Positions 1 through 11,177 of a DNA stretch of 64,000 nucleotides are shown one piece after another. How positions within the stretch are numbered: position 1 is the stretch's first letter; the number at the start of each line of letters is the position of its first letter. The notes below the pieces were generated by a model. It did not search any database, had not been told where the DNA came from, and saw only the letters and a program-made list of their open reading frames with translations. Source of the stretch: Symsagittifera roscoffensis (taxonomy: Eukaryota > Xenacoelomorpha > Acoela > Convolutidae); assembly GCF_963678635.1 (NCBI RefSeq), contig NC_087063.1, positions 14,019,006 through 14,083,005 on the forward strand, read 5' to 3'. Position numbers and translations under genes: made by a program.

Positions 1-3000
1 GTAAATTGAGTGTCCCAACTCTTGAGTCCTGGGATAATAAATTTAGTGTCCCAACATCTGAGTCCTGGGATAGTAAATGAATGGTCCCAACACTAAACCT
101 GGTGTAGTAAAAAAAAGTATCCCAACACCTGAACTCTGGGATAGTAAATTAAGGGTCCAAAAACTTGAGTCCTGGGATAGTACATGAATTGTCCTTATAC
201 TTGAGTCCTAGGATACTATTTTAAATTCCTAACACTTGAGTCTTGGGGGAGTAAATTGAATGTCCCAACTCTTGAGTCCTAGGATACTAGATTAAATTCC
301 TAACACTTGAGTCTTGGGAGAGTAAATTGAGTTTCCCAGCTCTTGAGTCCTGGGATAATAAATTATGGGTCCCAACACTTGAGCCTTGGGATAGTAAATT
401 AAGTCTCCCAACACTTGAGTCCTGGTGTAGTAGAAAAAAAGTATCCCAACACCTGAACTCTGGGATAGTAATTTAAGGGTCTCAACACATGAGTCCTGGG
501 ATAGTACATTAAGTGTCCTAACACTTGAGTCCTAGGATACTAAATTAAATTCCTAACACTTGAGTCTTGGGAGAGTAAATTGAGTGTCCCAACTCTTTAG
601 TCCTGGGATAAAAAATTAATTGTCCCATCATCTGAGTCCTGGGATAGTAATTTAAGTGTCCGAACACTTGAGTCCTGGGATAGTAAATTAAGTGTCCCAA
701 CACTTGAGTCCTGGGATAATAAATTAAGTGTCCTAACACTTGAGTCCTAGGATACTAAATTAAATTCCTAACAATTGATTCCTGGGAGAGTAAATTGAGT
801 GTCCCAACTCTTGAGTCCTGGGATAATAAATTTAGTGTCCCAACATCTGAGTCCTGGGATAGTAAATGAATGGTCCCAACACTTGAGTCCTGGTGTAGTA
901 AAAAAAAGTATCCCAACACCTGAACTCTGGGATAGTAAATTAAGGGTCCGAAAACTTGATTCCTCGGATAGTACATTAATTGTCCTTATACTTGAGTCCT
1001 AGGATACTATTTTAAATTCCTAACACTTGAGTCTTGGGGGAGTAAATTGAATGTCCCAACTCTTGAGTCCTAGGATACTAGGTTAAATTCCTAACACTTG
1101 AGTCTTGGGAGAGAAAATTGAGTGTCCCAGCTCTTGAGTCCTGGGATAATAAAATAAGAGTATTAACACTTGAGCCTTGGGATAGTAAATTAAGTCTGCA
1201 AACACTTGAGTCCTGGTGTAGTAGAAAAAAAGTATCCCAACACCTGAACTCTGGGATAGTAATTTAAGGGTCTCAACACTTGAGTCCTGGGATAGTACAT
1301 TAAGTGTCCTAACACTTGAGTCCTAGGATACTAATTTAAATTCTTAATAATTGAGTCTTGGGAGAGTAAATTGAGTGTCCCAACTCTTGTGTCCTGGGAT
1401 TATAAATTAAGTGTCCCAACATCTGACTCCTGGGATAGTAAATGAATGGTCTCAACACTTGAGTCCTGGGATAGTTAACTAAGAGTCTCAATACTTGAGA
1501 CCTGGGATAGTAAATTAAAGGTCCCAACACGTGAGTCCTGGTGTAGTAAAAAAAAGTATCCCAACACCTGAACTCTGGGATAGTAATTTAAGGGTCTCAA
1601 CACTTGAGTCCTGGGATAGTACATTAAAGGTCCCAACACTTAATTCATGGTGTAGTAAAAAAAAGTAACCCAAAACCTGAACTCTGGGATAGTAATTCAA
1701 GGTTCCCAACACTTGGGTCCTGGGATAGTACATTAAGTGTCCTAACACTTGAGTCCTAGGATACTAAATTAAATTCCTAACACTTGAGTCCTGGGAGAGT
1801 AAATTGAGTGTCCCAACTCTTGTGTCCTGGGATTATAAATTAAGTGTCCCAACATCTGACTCCTGGGATAGTAAATGAATGGTCTCAACACTTGAGTCCT
1901 GGGATAGTTAACTAAGAGTCTCAATACTTGAGTCCTGGGATAGTAAATTAAAGGTCCCAACACTTGAGTCCTGGTGTAGTGAAAAAAAAGTATCCCAACA
2001 CCTGAACTCTGGGATAGTAATTTAAGGGTCTCAACACTTGAGTCCTGGGATAGTACATTAAGTGTCCTAACACTTGAGTCCTAGGATACTAATATAAATT
2101 CTTAACAATTGAGTCTTGGGAGAGTAAATTGAGTATCCCAGCTCTTGAGTCCTGGGACAATAAATTAAGTGTCCCAACATCTGAGTCCTGGGATAGTAAA
2201 TTAAAGGTCCCAACACTTAAGTCCTGGTGTAGTAAAAAAAAAAGTAACCCAAAACCTGAACTCTGGGATAGTAATTCAAGGTTCCCAACACTTGGGTCCT
2301 GGGATAGTACATTATGTCCTAACACTTGAATCCTAGGATACTAAATTAAATTCCTAACACTTGAGTCCTGGGAGAGTAAATTGAGTGTCCCAACTCTTGT
2401 GTCCTGGGATTATAAATTAAGTGTCCCAACATCTGACTCCTGGGATAGTAAATGAATGGTCTCAACACTTGAGTCCTGGGATAGTTAACTAAGAGTCTCT
2501 ATACTTGAGTCCTTGGATAGTAAATTAAAGGTCCCAACACTTGAGTCCTGGTGTAGTAAAAAAAAAGTATCACAACACCTGAACTCTGGGATAGTAATTA
2601 AAGGGTCCCAACACTTAAGTCCTGGGATAGTACATTAAGTGTCACATCATCTGAGTCCTGGGATAGTAAATTAATGGTCCCAATAATTGACTCCTGGGAT
2701 AGTTAACTAAGATTCCCAACACTTGAGTCTTGGAATAGTAAATTAAGTGTCCCAACACTTGTGTTCCGAGAGTGGGGTTTTTTCGCACTGGTTACTGAAG
2801 CGGTCCTGACATAGTTAAAAAAATGTCCCTACACATGAGTCCTGGGATAGTAATTTAAGCGTCCCAACAGTTGAGTCCTGGGATAGTAGATTGAGTGTCC
2901 GAACACTTGAGTCCTGGGATAGTAAATTAGGTGTCCCAACGCTTGAGTCCTGGGATAGTAAATTAAGTGTCCTAACAATTGAGTCCTAGGATACTAAATT

Positions 3001-6000
3001 AGATTCCTAGCACTTGAGCCCTGGGAGAGTAAATTGAGTGTCCCAACTCTTGAGTCCTGGGATAGTAAACAAATGGTCCCAATACTTGAGTCCTGGGATA
3101 GTTAACTAAGAGTCCCAACACTTGAGTCTTGGGATAGTAAATTAAGTGTCCCAACACTTGAGTTCCGAGAGTGGGGTTTTTTCGCACTGGTTACTGAAGT
3201 GGTCCTGGGATAGAAAAAAAATTGTCCCTACACATGAGTCATGGAATAGTAGTTTAAGCGTCCCAACAGTTGAGTCCTGGGATAATAAATTGAGTGTTCG
3301 AACACTTGAGTCCTGGGATAGTAAATTAAATGTCCCAACATCTGAGTCCTGGGATAGTAAATTAATGGTCTCAACTTTTGAATCCTGGGATAGTTAACTA
3401 AGAGTCTCAACAATTGAGTCAAGGGATAGTAAATTAAGTGTCCCAACCCTTGAGTCCTGGTGTAGTAAAAAAAAGTATGCCAACACTTGAACTCAGGGAT
3501 AGTAATTTAAGGGTCCCAACACTTGAGTCCTGGGATAGTACATTAAGTGTCCTAACACTTGAGTCCTAGGATACTATTTTAAATTACTAACTCTTGAGTC
3601 TTGGGAGAGTAAATTGAATGTCCCAACTGTTGAGTCCTGGGATAGTAAATTAAGTGTCCCAACATCTGAGTCCTGGGTTGGTAAATTAAATGTCCCAAAA
3701 CTTGAGTCCTGGTGTAGTAAAAAAAAGTATCCCAACACTTCAACTCTGGGATAGTAATTTAAGTTTCCCAACACTTGAGTCCTATGATACTGAATTAAAT
3801 TCCTAACACTTGAGTCCTGGGAGAGTAAATCGAGTGTCCCAACTCTTGAGTCCTGGGATAATTAACTAAGTGTCCTAACATCTGAGTCCTGAGATATTAA
3901 ATTAATGGTCCCAATCTTTGAGTCCTGGGATAGTTAATTAAGAGGCCCAACACTTGAGTCTTGGGATAGTAAATTAAGTGTCCCAACACTTGAGTCCTGG
4001 TGTAGTAAGAAAAATTATCCCAACACTTGAGTCTTAGGATAGTAAATTAAAGGTCCCAATCTTTGAGTCCTGGGATAGTTAACTAAGAGTCCCAACACTT
4101 GAGTCTTGGTATAGTAAATTAAGTGTCCCAACACTTGAGTCCTGGTGTAGTAAAAAAGTATGCCAACACTTGAACTCAGGGATAGTAATTTGAGGGTCCC
4201 TACACTTGAGTCCTGGGATAGTACATTAAGTGTCCTAACACTTGAGTCCTAGGATACTGTTTTAAATTACTAACACTTGAGTCTTGGGAGAGTAAATTGA
4301 ATGTCCCAACTCTTGAGTCCTGGGATAGTAAATTAAGTGTCCCAACATCTGAGTCCTGGGTTGTTAAATTAAATGTCCCAAAACTTGAGTCCTGGTGCAG
4401 TAAAAAAAAGTATCCCAACACCTCAACTCTGGGATAGAAATTTAAGTGTCCCAACACTTGAGTCCTAGGATACTAAATTAAATTCCTAACACTTGAGTCC
4501 TGGGAGAGTAAATTGAGTTTCCCATTTCTTGAGTCCTGGGATAATTAACTAAGTGTCCTAACATCTGAGTCCTGGGATATTAAATTAATGGTCCCAATCT
4601 TTGAGTCCTGGGATAGTTGACTAAGAGTCCCAACACTTGAGTCTTGGGATAGTAAATAAAGTGTCCCAACACTTGAGTCCTGGTGTAGTAAAAAAAAAGT
4701 ATCCCAACACTTGATTCTTAGGATAGTAAATTGAAGGTACCAATCTTTGAGTCCTGGGATAGTTAACTAAGAGTACCAACACTTGAGTCTTGGGATAGTA
4801 AATTAATTTCCCAACACTTGAGTCCTGGTGTAGTAAAAAAAATATGCCAACACTTCAACTCAGGGATAGTAATTTGAAGGTCCCAACACTTGAGTCCTGG
4901 GATAGTACATTAAGTGTCCTAACACTTGAGTCCTAGGATACTATTTTAAGTTCCTAACACTTGAGTCTTGGGAGAGTAAATTGAATGTCCCAACTCTTGA
5001 GTCCTGGGATAATAAATTACGTGTCCCAACATCTGAGTCCTGGGATACTAAATTAAATTCCTAACACTTGGGTCTTGGGATAGTAAATTAAGTGTCCCAA
5101 CACTTGAGTCCTGGTGTAGTAAAAAAGTATGCCAACACCTGAACTCAGGGATAGTAATTTGAGGGTCCCAACAATTGAGTCCTGGGATAGTACAATAAGT
5201 GTCCTAACCTTTGAGTCCTAGGATACTATTTTAAATTCCTAACACTTGAGTCTTGGGAGAGTAAATTGAATGTCCCAACTCTTGAGTCCTGGGTTAATAA
5301 ATTACGTGTCCCAACATCTGAGTCCTGGGATGGTAAATTAAATGTCTCAAAACTTGAGTCCTGGTGTAGTAAAAAAAGTATGCCAACACCTGAACTCAGG
5401 GATAGTAGTTCAAGGGTCCCAACACTTGAGTCCTGGGATAGTACATTAAGTGTCCTAACACTTGAGTCCTAGGATAGTATTTTAAATTACTAACACTTGA
5501 GTCTTGGGAGAGTAAATTGAATGTCCCAACTCTTGAGTCCTGGGATAGTAAATTAAGTGTCCCAACATCTGAAACCCTGGGTTGGTAAATAAAAGGTCCC
5601 AAAACTTGAGTCCTGGTGTAGTAAAAAAAAAGTATCCCAACACCTCAACTCTGGGATAGTAATTTAAGTGTCCCAACACTTGAGTCCTAGGATACTAAAT
5701 TAAATTCCTAACACTTGAGTCCTGGGAGAGTAAATTGAGTGTCCCAACTCTTGAGTCCTGGGATAATTAACTAAGTGTCTTAACATCTGAGTCCTGGGAT
5801 ATTAAATTAAAATCTGTGAGTCCTGGGATAGTTAACTAAGAGTCCCAACACTTGAGTCTTGGGATAGTAAATAAAGTGTCCCAACACTTGAGTCCTGGTG
5901 TAGTAAAAAAAAGTATCCCAACACTTGAGTCTTAGGATAGTAAATTAAAGGTCCCAATCTTTGAGTCCTGGGATAGTTAACTAAGAGTACCATCACTTGA

Positions 6001-7541
6001 GTCTTGGGATAGTAAATTAAGTGTCCCAACACTTGAGTCCTGGTGTAGTAAAAAAAAAGTATGCCAACACCTGAACTCAGGGATACTAATTTGAGGGTCC
6101 CAACATTTGAGTCCTGGGATAGTACATTAAGTGTCCTAACACTTGAGTCCTGGGATACTGTTTTAAATTCGTAACACTTGAGTCTTGGGAGAGTAAATTG
6201 AATGTCCCAACTCTTGAGTCCTGGGATAATAAATTAAGTGTCCCAACATCTGAGTCCTGGGATGGTAAATTAATGGTCCCAATCTTTGAGTCCTGGGATA
6301 GTTAACTAAGAGTCCCAACACTTGAGTCTTGGGATAGTAAATAAAGTGTCCCAACACTTGAGTCCTGGTGTTGTAAAAAAAAAGTAAACCAACACTTGAG
6401 TCTTAGGATAGTAAATTAAAGGTCCCAATCTTTGAGTCCTAGGATAGTTAACTAAGAGTACCAACACTTGAGTCTTGGGATAGTAAATTGAGTGTCCCAA
6501 CTCTTGAGTCCTGGGATAATTAACTAAGTGTCCTAACATCTGAGTCCTGGGATATTAAATTAATGGTCCCAATCTTTGAGTCCTGGGATAGTTAACTAAG
6601 AGTCCCAACACTTGAGTCTTGGGATAGTAAATAAAGTGTCCCAACACTTGATTCCTGGTGTAGTAAAAAAAAAAGTATCCCAACACTTGAGTCTTAGGAT
6701 AGTAAATTAAAGGTCCCAATCTTTGAGTCCTGGGATAGTTAACTAAAAGTACCAACACTTGAGTCTTGGGATAGTAAATTAAGAGTCCCAACACTTGAGT
6801 CCTGGTGTAGTAAAAAAAAGTATCCCAACACTTGAGTCTTAGGATAGTAAATTAAAGGTCCCAATCTTTGAGTCCTGGGATAGTTAACTAAGAGTACCAA
6901 CACTTGAGTCTTGGGATAGTAAATTAAGTGTCCCAACACTTAAGTCCTGGTGTAGTACAAAAAAGTATGCCAACACCTGAACTCAGGGATAGTAATTTGA
7001 GGGTCCCAACACTTGAGTCCTGGGATAGTACATTTTAAATTCCTAACACTTGAGTCTTGGGAGAGTAAATTGAATGTCCCAACTCTTGAGTCCTGGGATA
7101 ATAAATTAAGTGTCCCAACATCTGAGTCCTGGGATGGTAAATTAAATGTCCCAAAACTTGAGTCCTGGTGTAGTAAAAAAAAGTATCGCAACACCTGAAC
7201 TCTGGGATAGTAATTTAAGTGTCCCAACACTTGAGTCCTGGGATAGTACAATAAGTGTCCTAACATTTGAGTCCTGGGATACCAAATTAAAGGTCCCAAT
7301 ACTTGAGTCCTGGGATAGTTAACGAAGAGTCCCAACACTTGAGTCTCGGGATAGTAAATTAAGTGTCACAACACTTGAGTCCTGGTGTAGTAAAAAAAAA
7401 GTGTGCCAACACTTGAACTCAGGGATAGTAATTTAAGGGTCCCAACACTTGAGTCCTGGGATAGTACCTTAAGTTTCCTAACACTTGAGTCCTAGGATAT
7501 TATTTTAAATTCCTAACACTTGAGTCTTGGGAGAGTAAATT
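1..7541. repeat. 36-bp satellite array, left block
   Basis: Near-continuous tandem array that runs off the left window edge. The commonest monomer is CTTGAGTCCTGGGATAGT followed by AAATTAAGTGTCCCAACA (36 bp); by length there are about 200 copies. Frequent variants replace GGGATAG by GGTGTAG plus an A-run, begin with CACCTGAACTCTGGG, or read CATCTGAGTCC. Variants recur in a fixed order, giving a higher-order period near 432 bp (12 monomers), clearest when the blocks at 1336-1530 and 1769-1963 are compared. Because 36 is divisible by three, frames stay open on both strands and encode a 12-residue repeat such as LGHLIYYPRTQV. This is a by-product of the period, not a gene. The right edge is sharp at about 7541. 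Confidence 0.95.
2764..3202 (+). repeat. 40-bp cassette inserted in satellite, left copies
   Basis: Two copies (2764-2803 and 3163-3202) of a 40-bp segment starting TTCCGAGAGTGGGG and ending GGTTACTGAAGCGG (or GTGG). It sits between CTTGAG and TCCTGGG of the 36-bp monomer, so it breaks the 36-bp phase. The same cassette recurs seven times in the right array at exactly the same monomer position. No function is known; the conserved insertion point suggests that it spread as part of a higher-order repeat. Confidence 0.85.
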
Positions 7542-8894
7542 TGACATAACCTTTCTGTTCACTTCATCTGATGTTTATCGTCGTACCAGATTGTAGGTAG
7601 ACAACACTTCATAGCCCCAGTTCGTGATCGTAATAATAAGCGCTTCGAGATCTTATTATTCTATCTCACAGCGGCAAAGCGGAGCTTCACACAACTGGTC
7701 TTTTCCATTATTGCCCCTCCAGTAAATTATAGCCCCTACAGTAAATAACTCAGAAAACAAATGAATATGCACAGTGAACTAGCATGTGCATCTATATTTA
7801 TTCAAGCATAACCAGTATCTATATGTAGCTCGAAGTTCAATACTCACAAAACATGGATGCATTTATGTATAAATGCACTTACCATGAAAGCACTACAATT
7901 GTTTTTACATGAAACTTTGAAAAGTTCAACTCAAACGTTTTCGCAACTATGTGGTTGGCCAGGATTTTAACAACAAACTAATCTAAATGACAATAAAAAA
8001 ACATCAACGTACAAATGTTGATGAAGTTCCATTTGAACCAAGATTCATTTGTCCCAAAATGAAATATCAGTACCATTTGAGCCAAAAATTTTCAACTCGC
8101 TTTCTGATTGGTCGAATTGTGTTCCAACAAATTATTAAATATATTTTCTACTGCTCAAACAGCCTAAAGTAAACCAGCAGAATTGTGCCAGTCGTTCTCA
8201 TTTGGAAGTCAGTCGAATTTCGAAAATTCGAATCGACCATGTCAAGCTCAAGTGTCTCGCGACAACTAAAAATCAGAAGTTAATGATATGACAAGAAATA
8301 AATCAGAAATGCGGGAAAATTGATAAAAATCAGGCTGTTCGCAATTTTACTGCAATCAACAACCCGAGTAGAGCTGTCTTGTTCCTGATAAAGAGCAACG
8401 CGAAGTCTTACGAGAGTATCATCGTAGGGCGAGAGAAAATATTGATCGGGCAAGCAGACGAGTGAAGCTGCCCAATGGTTCAGAAAACGAAACTTATTGA
8501 TTCAAAACTACTTGTTACAAAAATATTCTAGAAATGCTTTACTTCTAATATTTACCTAATTCTAGAGTCGCGTCACAAAATGAGTACTTAGTTTAAGAAA
8601 CTTTTGCTAAAAAGTAAATTTCAAACGTTTTCGCAACTATGTGCATCGTCAGAGTTTTTACAATAAACTAATCTAAAAGATGATAAAACATTAATTTACA
8701 AATAAAAATTACAATAATTCACTTACATTTTGATTTTAAACCATCATGTTAAAAAATTAGCCAATCACAGTAAACCTCCAAATTACTATTACGATTAATA
8801 TACTTTTAACCTCTGAAAATAAATAAACAGTTTCAAATTAACTTGTCTGTAAGTTTCTGAGTCATAATTTCAATTTAGACATGTACGTTTTAAA
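7542..8894. other. Intergenic DNA between array and Penelope relic
   Basis: There is no convincing gene. A segment at about 7930-7995 recurs at about 8622-8685 in the same orientation; both include CAAACGTTTTCGCAACTATG. The two copies are 690 bp apart and lie on the 3' side of the minus-strand GIY-YIG relic, as expected for terminal repeats of a Penelope-like element. A minus-strand open frame of about 75 codons without an early Met (8280-8507) was seen but not recognised. Confidence 0.5.
8620..8652 (-). ncRNA. Hammerhead-like core motif (tentative)
   Basis: On the minus strand this reads CTGACGA (8652-8646), a short GCA/TGC stem with its loop, then GAAAACG (8632-8626), followed by the self-complementary AAACGTTT. 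CUGANGA...GAAA is the conserved core of hammerhead ribozymes, which are known to occur in the terminal repeats of Penelope-like elements. The related copy at about 7930-7966 keeps the GAAA side, but its core has changed to CTGGCCA. Stem II has an extra base and stem I was not confirmed, so this may be a decayed motif. Confidence 0.25.
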
Positions 8895-9317
8895 TTAAAA
8901 ACCAAAAAAATTTTTGGACCAAATTTTCAGTGTTAACGCCCAGTTCTCAAACTCATCGCGCGTGTTAAAGCCCAGTTTCTCTTTCCTGATTTGTATTGCC
9001 TCTAGTGTTAACCATTTTGTTTGGTTGTTGGACCTATCTATAATTTCCCAACTAAGATCTGCGCTATTTCCCTCAAGTTGGCATTGCTGAAGGTGGAGGC
9101 CTACCGGTAAGTCTGCTTTCTTATGTTCCTCAATTCTAGTGGTCAAATGTCGAACAGTTTATCCGACAAAGGTGGAGGTGAATCCACTACATGACAGTTT
9201 ATAAACCACTCTTGACTTGAGGTCATTAGAAAATGCTGACTTCAGTGATGGTAAACAAGATTCTAATTTTCTTGTGGTGAAAACCATTTGAACGTTAGTT
9301 AATTTTCTGGATGATAC
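8895..9317 (-). pseudogene. Penelope-like element GIY-YIG endonuclease relic
   Basis: Minus-strand remnant of the C-terminal part of a Penelope-like retroelement polyprotein. In the intact family this is a GIY-YIG nuclease that nicks target DNA for insertion. Reading from 9317 down, a basic linker with FTTRKLESC leads to VVYKLSCSGFTSTFVG, where VVY and FVG correspond to GIY and YIG. An in-frame TAA at 9159-9161 stands where the family normally has Gln (YVGQT). Then come TVRHLTTRIEEHKKA and, near the end, LTLEAIQIRKEKLGFNTRDEF, cut here to its core TLEAIQIRKE and NTRDEF. No reverse transcriptase domain is visible upstream, so the copy is truncated as well as interrupted. The family assignment rests on recall of these motifs. 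Confidence 0.75.
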
Positions 9318-11050
9318 TTAGTTTAATTTTTCTAGGGCATTTTAAATGATTATGTGGAGATAAGGCGAGTTTTAGGTTGATCTATCTGAAATGGATCATA
9401 GGTCCACTGTCCAATAAAAGCTAATGGTATACTACAGCTTCCGACACTGTTCTTAAGGGGGTTCGCGTGTTTTAGGTATTTAGAGACCTAGCCATTGGGG
9501 TGTTCTTATTTCTAGAGTGGGGGGTATTTATGTAGTGGTTTTTAAGCGGTACCACTATTTGTAGTCTCATATATTACGCGAACCGAATTGACTCCGACCG
9601 AATGAGGTATAAAAGCAAAGAGATAGTGTCCCTGACCCTTGAGTCAGTGGTTATTGGGTCTGTTTTTCTTAACCTCATATGTGACTTAAGTAGGCGACTG
9701 TTACATAATGTTTTTATGGCACTCCAGGGTGTTTTACGACATGAAAACTACAAGATGGAACCCATTTGACGAAGCTCCGGGCTACATGCCTATTCTAGGG
9801 TACCGGTGGTAGGGTTCAACTGGAATGTGTCCACCTTTTGGTTGTACCGTGATAGCATTTCTCGATGCGCTTTCTGATACGAGGCCTCGCTAACTGATAA
9901 TGGGGGACCACTAGAGGAACAAAAAACGGGTAAAAGACAAATAGCGAAAAAAAAATGAAAAAGATTAGAAATAGGAAGAAAAAACCATAAAAAACTTAAA
10001 AAAAGGACAGTGACCTTGATTTCCAGATACGGTGGATCAGTATTTCATTTAACTAATAGTATGTATACTCATACTGTTTTACAATAAGACCGATCGTTTC
10101 GATCAAACAGCAAGTACTCAGCAGATGCCCGAATACGGGGCGTTGAAAGGGTTTCCAGATATCTTTGCAACCTTGGAGAACCACTGGGAGACTTCACTGA
10201 AAAAGGTGACCAGACGAATAGCAAAGTGGTTTACAGGACTGACTTCTTGGAATCAAGAGAGGAAACTACCGGTAAGAGACTACCAGTAAGGTGACTAGAG
10301 CAGTAGGGATCTAGAGGGGATCAACAGGGTGTGCTATTGGGTCAAACGGGTATCAGTAAAATCCATTTCATACTATAGTAGATAAGTATAAATGGATTGA
10401 GCGGCTACCCCACAGTTTTGAGAAGCCGTTTTTACTTGAGCAGAGCTCGGAAACAGGTTCCACGGATTTTCTCTTGAGAGGTTTAGCACCCATCGCGCTT
10501 AGGGTGTTTTTCGGCGTAAGTGGGGGGCTAGATAGGGATGAGGTTAGAAGGGGGATTGGTTAAGATAGAGGTTGAGTGCTTAGAAATTGTAAAAAGGGAG
10601 GTCTCATTACAGTAACTAAACAATCGATATCGTCGATTTAGTTACAAAAGATTAACTAGAGTCTAGATTAATCAGGATATAGATTCAAAATAAGTTGGAA
10701 AGCAAAAGTACACGATAGTAAATTTGAAATAAGATAGGCGACCTGACCGGATCAGTTAGGGGGGGGGGGGTCGGAAATAGACACTTTTTAGAAACCCAGA
10801 AGGTAAACATCCCATACCAACGTTAAAAGGGGATGAACAACGCGTGACAATCAGGTACCAGACAAACTTTTTGGAAGACGACTTCGTCGATTTTGAATTG
10901 TAGAAGTAATATATATTTTTCGAGATTTTAGAACAGATTTTCTACAAACCAGGGTAAAAAACCGACTGACTTTTACATTGCAGTCAGTTGACTGAGGGAA
11001 AACAGGACATTTCAAAAAAACTCGGAAGAGAATGTAGTGAAATTTGGGAT
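9318..11050. other. Intergenic DNA, nothing recognised
   Basis: No open frame of 60 codons or more on either strand, although this stretch has a less AT-rich composition than its surroundings. It contains a run of 12 G at 10759-10770. Scattered phrases such as CCTGACCCTTGAGTCAG (near 9632) are reminiscent of the satellite but do not form an array. Confidence 0.6.
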
Positions 11051-11177
11051 TGAGGACATTTTACACGAGTTACTGAGATAGTTCTGGGATAAAAAAATTG
11101 AGCGTCCCAACAGTAGAGTGTTACACGAGTTCGGGAGCTAGTACTGGGATTGCAAATTAAGGGTCACAACACTTGAG

